From contig JAHBYP010000010.1 of NCBI GenBank assembly GCA_019635875.1, positions 62,001-126,000 of the forward strand: 64,000 nucleotides of DNA, read 5' to 3'. Made by a program: the position numbers and the translations under genes. The notes under the pieces were generated by a model. The model saw only the letters and a list, made by a program, of their open reading frames with translations. It made no database searches and had not been told where the DNA came from. This DNA is from Alphaproteobacteria bacterium. GTDB taxonomy: Bacteria > Pseudomonadota > Alphaproteobacteria > Reyranellales > Reyranellaceae. Shown one piece after another: positions 7,558-15,698 of the stretch (the stretch's first letter is position 1; each line of letters begins with the position of its first letter).

Positions 7558-8226
7558 ATGACCGACCTCGTCCTCGTCAGCCACCATCTCTGCCCCTACG
7601 TGCAGCGCGCGGCCATCGCCCTGATGGAAAAGGACGTGCCGTTCGAGCGGCGCGATATCGATCTCGCCGACAAGCCGGACTGGTTCCGCGCGATCTCGCC
7701 GCTGGGCAGGACGCCGGTGCTGCTGGTCGACGGCAAGCCGCTCTTCGAATCGGCGATCATCGCCGACTATCTCGACGAGACGCGCCCCCCTCGGCTGCAT
7801 CCCGAGGACGCCTTCGAGCGTGCGCGCCATCGCGGCTGGGTCGAGGTGGCGTCGGCGATCCTCAACGACATCGCCGGCTTCTACGGTGCGCCCGACGCGG
7901 CGACGCTCGGTGCCAGGCGCGAGGCGATGGCGGCGAAGTTCGCCCGTGTGGAGGAGGCGCTGGGCGAGGGGCCGTACTTCGCCGGCGCGGCGTTCAGCCT
8001 GGTCGATGCCGCCTTCGGGCCGGTGTTCCGCTATTTCGACGTCTTCGACACCATCGCCGATTTCGCTGTCTTCGCCGCCACGCCGAAGGTCCGGGCGTGG
8101 CGCCAGGCGCTCGCGGCGCGGCCGTCGGTGCGGGCCGCCGTGGCCGCCGACTATCCAAAGCGGCTGCGGCGCTTCCTGCTGGCGCGCCGCTCCGAGCTCA
8201 GCCGGCGCATGGCGCTGGCCGCCTAG
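7558..8226 (+). CDS. Glutathione S-transferase family protein
   Basis: A 222-residue cytoplasmic protein. The N-terminal thioredoxin-like domain begins LVLVSHHLCPYVQRAAIALM, with a Cys-Pro-Tyr that matches omega/beta-like transferases, where Cys forms a mixed disulfide with glutathione; SPLGRTPVLLVDGKPLFESAIIADYL carries the cis-Pro and the Glu-Ser gamma-glutamyl binding pair. The C-terminal part is all helical with the GPYFAGAAFSLVDAAF capping motif. The start at 7558 follows TTGGAGG. It is divergent from, and likely repressed by, the MarR gene beside it, which points to detoxification of an electrophile or peroxide. Confidence 0.88.
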   Translation: MTDLVLVSHHLCPYVQRAAIALMEKDVPFERRDIDLADKPDWFRAISPLGRTPVLLVDGKPLFESAIIADYLDETRPPRLHPEDAFERARHRGWVEVASAILNDIAGFYGAPDAATLGARREAMAAKFARVEEALGEGPYFAGAAFSLVDAAFGPVFRYFDVFDTIADFAVFAATPKVRAWRQALAARPSVRAAVAADYPKRLRRFLLARRSELSRRMALAA

Positions 8227-8236
8227 AGGATCACGA

Positions 8237-8267
8237 CTGTCATCCCTCGGTGCGCTCGGGATGACAG
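8237..8267. terminator. Family-B hairpin between convergent genes
   Basis: CTGTCATCCC (8237-8246) pairs perfectly with GGGATGACAG (8258-8267) around a short GC-rich loop. It lies between the stops at 8226 (+) and 8281 (-), as expected for a two-way terminator. The same arms occur at 27717-27808. Confidence 0.6.
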
Positions 8268-8280
8268 GACGCCGAATGCT

Positions 8281-8712
8281 CTAGCTCCGCAGGATCTTCC
8301 AGATGCCCTTGAGATCGACCAGGGTGCGGTCGCCGACATAGACGCGCCCGGTGACGAAGACGAGGTCGCGGGTGGTGCGCGTGACCGACCCGGTGCATTC
8401 GATCCAGTCGCCGGCGCGGCCAGGTGCCACGAAGGACGAGGCAAGGTCGATGGTCGAGCTCGGCGTCTTGCCGCCGGCGAAGAAGGCCAGCGCGCCGAGG
8501 CAGGTGTCGGCGAAGCTCACTAGCATGCCGCCGTGGACGATGCCGCCGGGATTGAGGTGCTTCTCGGTGGCGCGGAAGCCCCAGGCGTAGGCGCGGCCTT
8601 CCTTCGGCTTGCGCAGGTAGAGTGGGCCGATCAGCGCGCCGAAGCCGACATTGCCGCGCAGCGGCTCGAAATGCGCGGGGACCTCGACGGCGATGGCAGG
8701 CTCGGCGCTCAT
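8281..8712 (-). CDS. PaaI-type hotdog thioesterase
   Basis: A 143-residue hotdog-fold protein. The helix motif NPGGIVHGGMLVSFADTCLG contains the HGG loop and the acidic Asp used by PaaI-like acyl-CoA thioesterases; the strands that follow (TIDLASSFVAPGRAGDWIEC, LVFVTGRVYVG) fit the fold. It probably hydrolyses a CoA thioester in the cytoplasm. Its start overlaps the stop of the upstream tandem-hotdog gene by four bases (ATGA), so the two are translationally coupled and likely act together. Confidence 0.82.
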   Translation of the reverse strand: MSAEPAIAVEVPAHFEPLRGNVGFGALIGPLYLRKPKEGRAYAWGFRATEKHLNPGGIVHGGMLVSFADTCLGALAFFAGGKTPSSTIDLASSFVAPGRAGDWIECTGSVTRTTRDLVFVTGRVYVGDRTLVDLKGIWKILRS

Positions 8713-9638
8713 GCCGGCTTCTTCCAGTCGCGCAGCGCGACGGCGGCGCTGTAGTTCAGCAGCGGCGTGCCGTTCTGCATCACCGTGCCGGTGGGGAAGG
8801 CGAAGCGCTCGCTGCTGCGCGCGAGGTCGACCGTGGTTTCCAGCGGCGCGCCCACCGTGCCGGCCGACAGGAACTCCGCGGTGAACATCGCCGTCGACGG
8901 CGCCTTGCCCAGCCGCGCGGTGATCGCCGTGCAGAAGGCGTTGTCGGCGAAGGTCATCAGCATGCCGCCATGCACCGAGGCGCCGGAGTTCAGCATGAAC
9001 TGGAAGGTCGGCTGCACGACGTGCACGCCGTCGGGCTTGTCCTGGAAGAAGGTCGGGCCGGTATGGCGCAGATAGGGGCTCGAGCGCAGCTCGCGGCGAT
9101 AGCCTTCGGGTGCCGCCAGATCCTCGGGCGGACCGGGCGGGCGGGTGCCGCCGGCGACACGGGTCAGGCCCTCCTCGTCGCGCCGTCCCATCGCCTTGTC
9201 GCGCGCGATGTGGCGGGTGACGCCGCTGTAGGTCGCCAACCGCTTGCCGTTCTGCAGCACCGAGCCGCGCGCGAAGGCCATGCGGCCGGTGACGCGCGTG
9301 GCCTCGCCCATCGACTCGATGGCCGGTCCGATGGCGCCGGCCTCGAGAAACGACACGGTCAGGCTCACCGTCATGGCGAAGCTACCCGGCATCTGGCCGC
9401 CCGACGCGGCATGGCCGCAGGTGGCGCACAGCGCATAGTCGGCGAAGGTCAGGATCGCGCCGCCATGCAGGATGCCGCCGGCATTGGTATGCAGGGCCGA
9501 AATCGGCAGGGCGCAATGCACGCCCGTCTCGCGCCGCTGGTAATAGATCGGACCGATGTGATCCTCGAAGGGATCGGACGGATCGAAGATGCTGTGGCCC
9601 GACAGGTCATGGGCGGTCAGCGAATCGGGCACGGTCAT
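8709..9638 (-). CDS. Tandem (fused) hotdog thioesterase, two PaaI domains
   Basis: 309 residues made of two hotdog domains in one chain. The first carries NAGGILHGGAILTFADYALC near residues 55-75 and the second GASVHGGMLMTFADNAFC near 215-235; the linker between (about 145-175) is Pro/Gly-rich. Both keep the HGG loop and the Asp after it, so both could be active or the fusion may replace a homodimer. A third, separate hotdog is encoded directly downstream with an ATGA overlap. The ATG at 9638 was chosen because the domain match starts soon after; a longer frame exists upstream. Divergent from a crotonase gene, suggesting a shared acyl-CoA pathway. Confidence 0.78.
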   Translation of the reverse strand: MTVPDSLTAHDLSGHSIFDPSDPFEDHIGPIYYQRRETGVHCALPISALHTNAGGILHGGAILTFADYALCATCGHAASGGQMPGSFAMTVSLTVSFLEAGAIGPAIESMGEATRVTGRMAFARGSVLQNGKRLATYSGVTRHIARDKAMGRRDEEGLTRVAGGTRPPGPPEDLAAPEGYRRELRSSPYLRHTGPTFFQDKPDGVHVVQPTFQFMLNSGASVHGGMLMTFADNAFCTAITARLGKAPSTAMFTAEFLSAGTVGAPLETTVDLARSSERFAFPTGTVMQNGTPLLNYSAAVALRDWKKPA

Positions 9639-9685
9639 TCCTCTTGTCGACGCGGGCTGGCGCTGTATTACGGGAAAAGTCGGGG

Positions 9686-9707
9686 CGCCGGAAGCGTCCG
9701 GCGTTTT
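9686..9707 (+). terminator. Small hairpin with T-run in the crotonase leader
   Basis: CGCCGGA (9686-9692) and TCCGGCG (9697-9703) form a perfect 7-base stem with loop AGCG, followed directly by TTTT. It ends 22 bases before the GTG start, so it could be a leader attenuator or chance. Confidence 0.3.
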
Positions 9708-9729
9708 CGTCAGGCGAACCGGAGGCACA

Positions 9730-10515
9730 GTGTCGACGTCCACGCACAGAATCGAAGTCGCGCGTGAAGCCCGTGAGGGCGGGACCGTGGCGCATGTCGT
9801 CTACGACAATTCCCGGCGGCTCAATGTCGTCGGTCCGGCGGCACTGGATGATCTGACGGCGACCTTCCGCGAGTTGGCGAAGGACCCTGAAATACGCGTC
9901 GTGGTGTTCTCGGGCGCCGGCGGCAAGGCCTTTATCGGCGGCGCCGACATCTACCATATGGCCGGCATGAAGACGGCCGAGGAGGCGCGCGCCTTCATCA
10001 CCAGGATCCATCTGCTGTGCCAGGCGATCCGCGAATGCCCGGTGCCGGTGATCTGCCGCATGGAGGGCTACACTCTGGGCGGCGGGCTCGAGATCGCCGC
10101 CGCCTGCGACTTCCGCATCGCCGCCGACAGCGCCGCCTTCGGCATGCCCGAGGTCAATGTCGGCATTCCCTCGGTGGTCGAGGCGGCGCTGCTGCCGCGG
10201 CTGATCGGCTGGGGCCGCACCTCGTGGCTGCTGCTGACCGGCCAGAACATCGGCGCGCCCAAGGCGCTAGCGTGGGGCCTGGTCGAGACCGTGGTGAAGC
10301 CGCGCGACCTCGACGCGGCGATCGAGCGCGATATCGCGGCCATCGTCGCCGCCGCACCCAGGGCGGTGCGGGCGCAGAAATCGCTGATGCGCCGCTGGGA
10401 GGCGCTGCCGCTCGACGAGGCGATCCGCACCGGCATCGAGGCCTTCGCCCAGTCGGCGGCGACGGGCGAGCACACCGAACGCATGGAAGCCTTCGTCAAT
10501 CGCAAGCGGACGTAG
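9730..10515 (+). CDS. Enoyl-CoA hydratase/isomerase family protein
   Basis: Crotonase of 261 residues, start GTG at 9730 with GGAGG seven bases ahead. The oxyanion-hole signature is KAFIGGADIYHM and YTLGGGLEIAAACDFRIA. Both hydratase glutamates are in place at the correct 20-residue spacing, Glu121 (GGLEIAA) and Glu141 (GMPEVNVG), so a 2-enoyl-CoA hydratase is likely, unlike the isomerase-type crotonase at 4794. Acts on CoA esters in the cytoplasm. The neighbouring divergent genes code for hotdog thioesterases; the downstream neighbour is convergent and separated by a family-A palindrome. Confidence 0.85.
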   Translation: MSTSTHRIEVAREAREGGTVAHVVYDNSRRLNVVGPAALDDLTATFRELAKDPEIRVVVFSGAGGKAFIGGADIYHMAGMKTAEEARAFITRIHLLCQAIRECPVPVICRMEGYTLGGGLEIAAACDFRIAADSAAFGMPEVNVGIPSVVEAALLPRLIGWGRTSWLLLTGQNIGAPKALAWGLVETVVKPRDLDAAIERDIAAIVAAAPRAVRAQKSLMRRWEALPLDEAIRTGIEAFAQSAATGEHTERMEAFVNRKRT

Positions 10516-10518
10516 CGC

Positions 10519-10643
10519 TTCCTTCCCCCGGAGGGGGAAGGTACCCGAAGGGCGGAAGGGGGATGTCGAAGACGAACACCGGTTTCGTTGAGGCATCCCC
10601 CATCCGTCGCTGCGCGCCACCTTCCCCCTCCCGGGGGAAGGTA
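10519..10643. repeat. Family-A palindromic element, copy 2
   Basis: A 125-base element: left hairpin CCTTCCCCCGGAGGGGGAAGG, then CCCGAAGGGCGGAAGGGGGA, a conserved centre GGTTTCGTTGAGGCAT, CCCCCATCCG and a right hairpin. It ends three bases before the stop codon of the convergent gene. Confidence 0.9.
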
Positions 10644-10645
10644 TT

Positions 10646-11641
10646 TTACTGCGGCTTCAGCCCCGCGGCGTCGGCGACCTTCTTCCACTTCACGGTCTCG
10701 CTGGCGATGTGCCTGGTCAGCGCCGCGCTGTCGCCGATGATCGGCGCGCAGCCGGCGTCCTTGATGCGCTTCTCGACCTCGGGCGAGCCGACCGCCTTGA
10801 CGATCTCGTCGCTGAGCTTCTTGACGATCTCCGCCGGCATGCCGGCCGGTCCCGAGACGTACCACCACGGCGCCGCGTCGTAGCCCGGCACACCCTGCTC
10901 GGCGATGGTCGGCACGTCGGGCAGCGCGAACCAGCGCTTGGCCGTCGATACGCCCAGCGCGCGCAGCTTGCCGGTCCTGGTGTGCGGGATGTAGGCCGGC
11001 AGGTTGTCCATGGTGGCGGGGATGTTGCCGGCCAGCAGGTCCTGCAGCACCAGCGAGCTGCCGCGATAGACGATGTGCTCGAGCTTCATGCCGGTCAGCG
11101 CCTGCAGGTACTCCATCGCCAGGTGCCCGGTGCCGCCGATCGCCGGCGAGCCGTAGTTCATCTGGCCGGGCTTGGCCTTCACCATGGCGATGTATTCCTG
11201 CACCGTCCTGGCCGGCACGTCGGGATGCACCACCAGCACGTTGGCGACCTCGCCGACCAGCGCGATGTTGGTGAAGGCGGTCGCCGTGTCGAACGGCATG
11301 TTCTTGTAGAGGAACTGGTTGGTGACCGCCGAGCCCACCGTGCCGAGCAGCAGCGTGTAGCCGTCGGGCGCCGCCTTGGCGACGAGGTCGGAACCGAGAT
11401 TGCCGCCGGCGCCGGTCTTGTTGTCGACGATGACCTGCGTGTTCCACGCCTTCGACAGATGGTCGGCCACGATGCGGCCGAGGATGTCGGTGGCGCCGCC
11501 GGGCGCGAAGGCGACGATGATGCGGATCTGCTTGCTCGGGTAGGTGCCCTGGGCCAGCGCCGGCGCGGCGAGCAGGCTCGCGGTGCCGGCCATCAGCGCG
11601 CGGCGGCGGGTCAGAAACGGACTCGATGGTACACTACGCAT
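10646..11641 (-). CDS. Tripartite tricarboxylate transporter-type (Bug) substrate-binding protein
   Basis: A periplasmic receptor of 331 residues. The N-terminus has a twin-arginine-like signal (TRRRALMAGTASLLAAPALA). The mature protein shows the Bug family features: YPSKQIRIIVAFAPGGATDILGRIVADHL, then VIVDNKTGAGGNLGSDLVAKAAPDGYTLL, and ALPDVPTIAEQGVPGYDA. Such proteins capture carboxylates or amides, sometimes for a TctAB permease. No permease gene is adjacent, which is normal for orphan Bug receptors. It is divergent from the AtuA-like operon, which may degrade the captured compound. Confidence 0.9.
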   Translation of the reverse strand: MRSVPSSPFLTRRRALMAGTASLLAAPALAQGTYPSKQIRIIVAFAPGGATDILGRIVADHLSKAWNTQVIVDNKTGAGGNLGSDLVAKAAPDGYTLLLGTVGSAVTNQFLYKNMPFDTATAFTNIALVGEVANVLVVHPDVPARTVQEYIAMVKAKPGQMNYGSPAIGGTGHLAMEYLQALTGMKLEHIVYRGSSLVLQDLLAGNIPATMDNLPAYIPHTRTGKLRALGVSTAKRWFALPDVPTIAEQGVPGYDAAPWWYVSGPAGMPAEIVKKLSDEIVKAVGSPEVEKRIKDAGCAPIIGDSAALTRHIASETVKWKKVADAAGLKPQ

Positions 11642-11676
11642 GGGACGCCCTCGGTTACTGTTGTCACCCTAGCATG

Positions 11677-11736
11677 TGTCGCAACGCGGGGTTTCGCAGG
11701 GCGCAAGCGGCGCCCTGTTGTCGCACCGCGTTTCGC
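11677..11736. promoter_or_regulatory. Direct repeats in the divergent Bug/AtuA control region
   Basis: TGTCGCAACGCG...TTTCGC (11677-11697) recurs as TGTCGCACCGCGTTTCGC (11719-11736). The starts are 42 bases apart, four helical turns, which suits two bound dimers on one DNA face. The site is centred between the two divergent starts. Regulator unknown. Confidence 0.4.
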
Positions 11737-11770
11737 GCGATAAGCCGATGCGACAGCTGGAGGATCGACC

Positions 11771-13588
11771 ATGGCCGGCAAGACGGTGCGCATCGGCGGC
11801 AGCTCGGGATTCTGGGGCGACACCGAGACGGCGCCCGGCCAGCTCGTGCGCCACGGCCGCATCGACTACCTGGTCAACGACTATCTCGCCGAAGTCACCA
11901 TGTCGATCATGGCGGCGCAGAAGATGAAGAACCCGCTGGCCGGCTACGCCACCGACTTCGTCACCGCCGTCATGGCGCCGCTGGCGAAGGAGATCGCCGA
12001 CCGCAAGATCAAGGTCGTGACCAATGCCGGCGGCGTCAATCCGCAGGCGTGCGCCGAGGCCGTGCGCAAGGCCTGCGAGGCGGCCGGCGTGACGCTGAAG
12101 GTCGCCGTCGTCATGGGCGACGACCTGATGGGCAGGATCGCGGAGCTGCGCGCGGCGGGCATCACGGAAATGGGCGGCGACGAACCGCTGCCGGCGAAGA
12201 TCGTCAGCATGAACGCCTATCTCGGCGGCTTCCCGATCGCCCGCGCACTGGCCGAAGGCGCTGACGTCGTGATCACCGGACGCTGCGTCGATTCGGCCGT
12301 GACGCTGGGCCCGCTGATCCACGAGTTCGGCTGGACGATGGACGACTACGATCGTCTGTCGGCCGGCACGCTCGCCGGCCACATCCTGGAATGCGGCGCG
12401 CAGTGCAACGGCGGCAATTTCACCGATTGGCGCCTGGTGCCGGACTACGACGACATGGGTTTCCCGATCGCCGAGGTCTCGCAAGACGGCTCCTTCGTGC
12501 TCAGCAAGCCCGACAAGACCGGCGGGCTGATCACCACGGCTACGGTGGCCGAGCAGATGCTCTACGAGATCGGCGATCCGCGCGCCTATCTCGTGCCCGA
12601 CGTCGCCTGCGACTTCACCGCCGTGCGCTACGAGCAGCTCGGCAAGGACCGCGTGCGCGTCTCCGGCGCCAGGGGCAGGCCGCCGACCGACCACTACAAG
12701 GTCTCCACGACCTGGCCCGACGGCTTCAAGATCGCCTCGATCTTCATGCTCTCGGGCCGCGAGGCGGTGGCCAAGGGCCGCCACAGCGCCGAGTCGATCG
12801 TCAAGAAGACGCGCCGCATGTTCCGCGAGAAGAACATGGGCGATTACCGCGAGGTCAGCATCGAGGTGATCGGCGGCGAGGATACCTACGGACCGCACGG
12901 CCACGCGCAGGATTCGCGCGAGGTGGTGGTGAAGCTCGCCGCGCGGCATGACCAGCGCGAGGCGCTGTCCTTGCTGGGCCGCGAGATCGCGCCGATGGCG
13001 ACCGGCGGCGTGGTCGGCATGTCGGGTTCCTTCGGCGCTGGCCGCGTCTCGCCGCAGCCGGTGATCCGCATGTTCTCCTGCCTTGTCCCGAAGTCGATGG
13101 TGCCGGTCAGCGTCGAGATCGACGGCAGGACGATCGCGATGCAGGAGGGCGCGAAAGCCGGCGGCTTCACCGAGGCGCAGCTGCCGGTCGAGCCGCCCGC
13201 CGTGCCGTCTAGCGCGGGCAATGCCACCGAGACGGTGCCGCTGATCGCGCTCGCCTATGGCCGCTCGGGCGACAAGGGCGACAACGCCAATATCGGCATC
13301 TTCGCGCGCAAGCCCGAGTTCGTGCCGATCCTCGAGTCGGAAGTCACCGAGGAGGCGATGGCGAAGTACTTCGCGCATCGCATCAAGGGCAAGGTGAACC
13401 GCTGGCGCCTGCCGGGCATCGGCGGCTTCAACTTCCTGCTGCGCGAGGCGCTGGGCGGCGGCGGCATGGCCTCGATCAAGGCCGATCCGCTGGCCAAGGC
13501 CTTCGCCCAGATGGCGCTCGACATGCCGGTGAAGGTGCCGGCAAGCCTGGCGAAGGAGCTGCGGGAAGCCGAGAAGAACGCGGCGTAG
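11771..13588 (+). CDS. AtuA-like (acyclic terpene utilisation, DUF1446) protein
   Basis: A 605-residue cytoplasmic protein. It begins KTVRIGGSSGFWGDTETAPGQ, with LVNDYLAEVTMSIMA and VVTNAGGVNPQACAEAV, and VITGRCVDSAVTLGPLIHEF, which together mark the AtuA family; the C-terminal 100 residues (LIALAYGRSGDKGDNANIGI) match the smaller companion domain found fused here. AtuA proteins lie in citronellol/geraniol catabolic clusters in Pseudomonas, with unclear chemistry; homologues in other settings handle different carboxylates. The ATG has CTGGAGG upstream. It is first in an operon with an FAD oxidoreductase (11-base gap) and an Asp/Glu racemase-like gene. The real substrate is not deducible. Confidence 0.82.
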   Translation: MAGKTVRIGGSSGFWGDTETAPGQLVRHGRIDYLVNDYLAEVTMSIMAAQKMKNPLAGYATDFVTAVMAPLAKEIADRKIKVVTNAGGVNPQACAEAVRKACEAAGVTLKVAVVMGDDLMGRIAELRAAGITEMGGDEPLPAKIVSMNAYLGGFPIARALAEGADVVITGRCVDSAVTLGPLIHEFGWTMDDYDRLSAGTLAGHILECGAQCNGGNFTDWRLVPDYDDMGFPIAEVSQDGSFVLSKPDKTGGLITTATVAEQMLYEIGDPRAYLVPDVACDFTAVRYEQLGKDRVRVSGARGRPPTDHYKVSTTWPDGFKIASIFMLSGREAVAKGRHSAESIVKKTRRMFREKNMGDYREVSIEVIGGEDTYGPHGHAQDSREVVVKLAARHDQREALSLLGREIAPMATGGVVGMSGSFGAGRVSPQPVIRMFSCLVPKSMVPVSVEIDGRTIAMQEGAKAGGFTEAQLPVEPPAVPSSAGNATETVPLIALAYGRSGDKGDNANIGIFARKPEFVPILESEVTEEAMAKYFAHRIKGKVNRWRLPGIGGFNFLLREALGGGGMASIKADPLAKAFAQMALDMPVKVPASLAKELREAEKNAA

Positions 13589-13598
13589 GACCTGGCAG

Positions 13599-14837
13599 AT
13601 GACCAAGACTTTCACAGTAATTGGCGCCGGCATCGTCGGTGTCTGCTGCGCGCTTCATCTGCAGCGCGAGGGCTTCAAGGTCCGGCTCGTCGAGAAGGGC
13701 GAGCCGGGCATGAAGGCCTCGTTCGGCAACTCCGGCTCCTTCGGCACCGCCTCCTGCGTACCCTTCGCCATGCCCGGCGTGCTGAGGAAGGTGCCGAAGA
13801 TGCTCTTCGACTCCCAGTCGCCGCTGAAGCTGCGCTGGAGTCACCTGCCGTCGGCGCTGCCCTGGTTCCTGCGCTTCATCGCCAATGCGCGTCGCGCGCG
13901 CGTCGAGGCCAATGCCGCCGCGCGCAGCAGCCTGCTGGTGCACACCCACGCCGGCTACGCGCCGCTGATCGAGGGCGCCGATGCCGGCCAGTGGGTCGAC
14001 CACAACGGCCTGATGATGGTGTTCGAGAGCGAGGCCGCCTTCGACGGCGCGGCCTACGCGCTCGACCTGCGCCGCCGCAACGGCGTGCACATGGACATCC
14101 TCGACGGCAACGAGGCGCGGCAGATGGAGCCGGCGCTCTCGAAGAGCGTGGTCAAGGCGGTGTCGCTGCCCGATGTCAGCCGCACCATCGATCCGTTCCG
14201 GCTCACCGACTCGCTGGCGAAGGACTTCGTGCGGCGCGGCGGCGAGATCGTGCAGGCCGAGGTCAAGGGCTTCGAGATCGGCGCCGCGGGGCCGACGACG
14301 CTCCTCACCGATCGCGGTGCGTTCGACGTCGATCAGGTGGTGATCGCCGCCGGAGTCTGGTCGCGGCGGCTGGCGAAGCAGCTCGGCACCGCGGTGCCGC
14401 TGGAGGCCGAGCGCGGCTACCACGTGATGTTCGCCGACCAGGATTTCGCGCTCAAGCGCGCCCTGATCTCGGCCGACCGCAACGTCGCGATCTCCCACAT
14501 GCACGAGGGCATCCGCGCCACCGGCGTGGCCGAGTTCGCCGCACCCGATGCGCCGCCCGACATGCGCATCGCCGATCGGGTGAAGCGCCACGCCATGGCG
14601 CTGCTGCCCGGGCTGGCGGGCGAGCCGGCGTCGAAATGGATGGGGCCGCGTCCCTCGCATCCCGATTCGAAGCCGGTGATCGGCCGCTCGCCGCGCCACG
14701 GCAACGTCTTCTTCGCCTTCGGCCACGACCATCTCGGGCTCACCATGGCCGGCATCACCGGCAAGCTGATCGCCGAGCTGGCCACAGGCAAGCCGACCAC
14801 CGTCGACCTCGCGCCGTTCCGGCCCGACCGTTTCTGA
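13599..14837 (+). CDS. FAD-dependent oxidoreductase (D-amino-acid dehydrogenase-like, DAO fold)
   Basis: 412 residues. A Rossmann FAD motif opens the protein (FTVIGAGIVGVCCALHLQREG, read as GxGxxG) followed by the acidic end of strand 2 (VRLVEKGEPG), then FGNSGSFGTASCVPFAMPG. The C-terminal FAD-binding half includes DQVVIAAGVWSRRLAKQLG, the ERGYHVMF strand and MGPRPSHPDSKPVIGRSPRHGN with AFGHDHLGLTMAGITGKLIAEL, as in DadA and glycine oxidase relatives. It probably oxidises an amine or D-amino acid and passes electrons to the membrane. Next gene is a racemase-like protein 11 bases downstream, so a D-amino-acid or imino-acid route is plausible. Confidence 0.87.
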   Translation: MTKTFTVIGAGIVGVCCALHLQREGFKVRLVEKGEPGMKASFGNSGSFGTASCVPFAMPGVLRKVPKMLFDSQSPLKLRWSHLPSALPWFLRFIANARRARVEANAAARSSLLVHTHAGYAPLIEGADAGQWVDHNGLMMVFESEAAFDGAAYALDLRRRNGVHMDILDGNEARQMEPALSKSVVKAVSLPDVSRTIDPFRLTDSLAKDFVRRGGEIVQAEVKGFEIGAAGPTTLLTDRGAFDVDQVVIAAGVWSRRLAKQLGTAVPLEAERGYHVMFADQDFALKRALISADRNVAISHMHEGIRATGVAEFAAPDAPPDMRIADRVKRHAMALLPGLAGEPASKWMGPRPSHPDSKPVIGRSPRHGNVFFAFGHDHLGLTMAGITGKLIAELATGKPTTVDLAPFRPDRF

Positions 14838-14848
14838 GAGCGCGAGCC

Positions 14849-15571
14849 ATGAGCACCATCGCCCGAGGCGGCAAGGCGATCTACGGCGCGCCGCTGGGCA
14901 TCCTGATGCTGGAGGCACGCTTCCCGCGCATTCCCGGCGACATGGGCAACGCCACGACCTGGCCGTTTCCCGTGCTCTACAAGGTCGTGCGCGGCGCCAG
15001 TCCCGAGAAAGTCGTGTTGAAGGGCGCCGAGGGGTTGCTGCCGGATTTCCTCGAGGCCGCTGCCGAGCTGGTGTCGCTCGGCGCCGAGGCGATCACCACC
15101 AATTGCGGCTTCCTCTCGCTGTTCCAGCGCGAGCTGGCGGCGCATGTGAGCGTCCCGGTTGCCACCAGCGCGCTGATCCAGGTGCCCTGGGTGCAGGCGA
15201 CACTGCCGCCCGGCAAGCGGGTCGGTGTCGTCACTGTCAGCGGCTCGTCGCTGACGCCGCGACACCTCGAAGCCGCCGGCGTGCCGCTCGACACGCCGTT
15301 GGCCGGCACCGAGCGCGGGCGCGAGTTCTTCCGCACGCTGATCCTCGGCGAGAAGGAAGACATGGACGTCGCGCGCGCCGAGCAGGATATCCTCGAGGCG
15401 GGACGCGCGCTGATGCAGTCGCATCCCGACATCGGCGCCATCGTGCTGGAGTGCACCAACATGCCGCCCTATGCCGCCGCCCTGCGCGAGGCCTTGGGCG
15501 TGCCGATCTACGATATCTACTCGCTGATCAGCTGGTTCCACGCCGGCATCCGGCCGCGGCGGTTCTCATGA
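14849..15571 (+). CDS. Aspartate/glutamate racemase family protein
   Basis: 240 residues, two alpha/beta lobes. The two catalytic cysteines of cofactor-free racemases are both present: Cys86 in AITTNCGFLSLF and Cys202 in IVLECTNMPPYAAAL. Members of this superfamily include aspartate and glutamate racemases, hydantoin racemase and arylmalonate or maleate enzymes; GDMGNATTWPFPVLYKVV near the N-terminus does not match murI, so cell-wall glutamate racemase is unlikely. It is the last gene of the AtuA-like operon and ends beside a family-A palindrome. Confidence 0.8.
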   Translation: MSTIARGGKAIYGAPLGILMLEARFPRIPGDMGNATTWPFPVLYKVVRGASPEKVVLKGAEGLLPDFLEAAAELVSLGAEAITTNCGFLSLFQRELAAHVSVPVATSALIQVPWVQATLPPGKRVGVVTVSGSSLTPRHLEAAGVPLDTPLAGTERGREFFRTLILGEKEDMDVARAEQDILEAGRALMQSHPDIGAIVLECTNMPPYAAALREALGVPIYDIYSLISWFHAGIRPRRFS

Positions 15572-15572
15572 T

Positions 15573-15694
15573 CCCTTCCCCCGGAGGGGGAAGGTGCCCG
15601 AAGGGCGGAAGGGGGATGTCGAAGACGGACACCTTGTGTGTTGAGGCATCTCCCATCCGGCGCTGCGCGCCACCTTCCCCCTCCGGGGGAAAGG
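15573..15694. repeat. Family-A palindromic element, copy 3
   Basis: Left hairpin CCTTCCCCCGGAGGGGGAAGG, GCCCGAAGGGCGGAAGGGGG, centre TTGAGGCATCTCCCATCCGG and right hairpin CCTTCCCCCTCCGGGGGAAAGG. It fills the junction between two convergent genes, starting one base after one stop and ending four before the other. Confidence 0.9.
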
Positions 15695-15698
15695 AAGG

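Noticed and set aside
10646..11641. Complete tripartite tricarboxylate transporter operon
   Set aside because: Only the binding protein is encoded; no TctA or TctB gene lies on either side.
14849..15571. Glutamate racemase MurI for cell-wall synthesis
   Set aside because: Both cysteines are present but the surrounding motifs and the catabolic operon context do not match murI.
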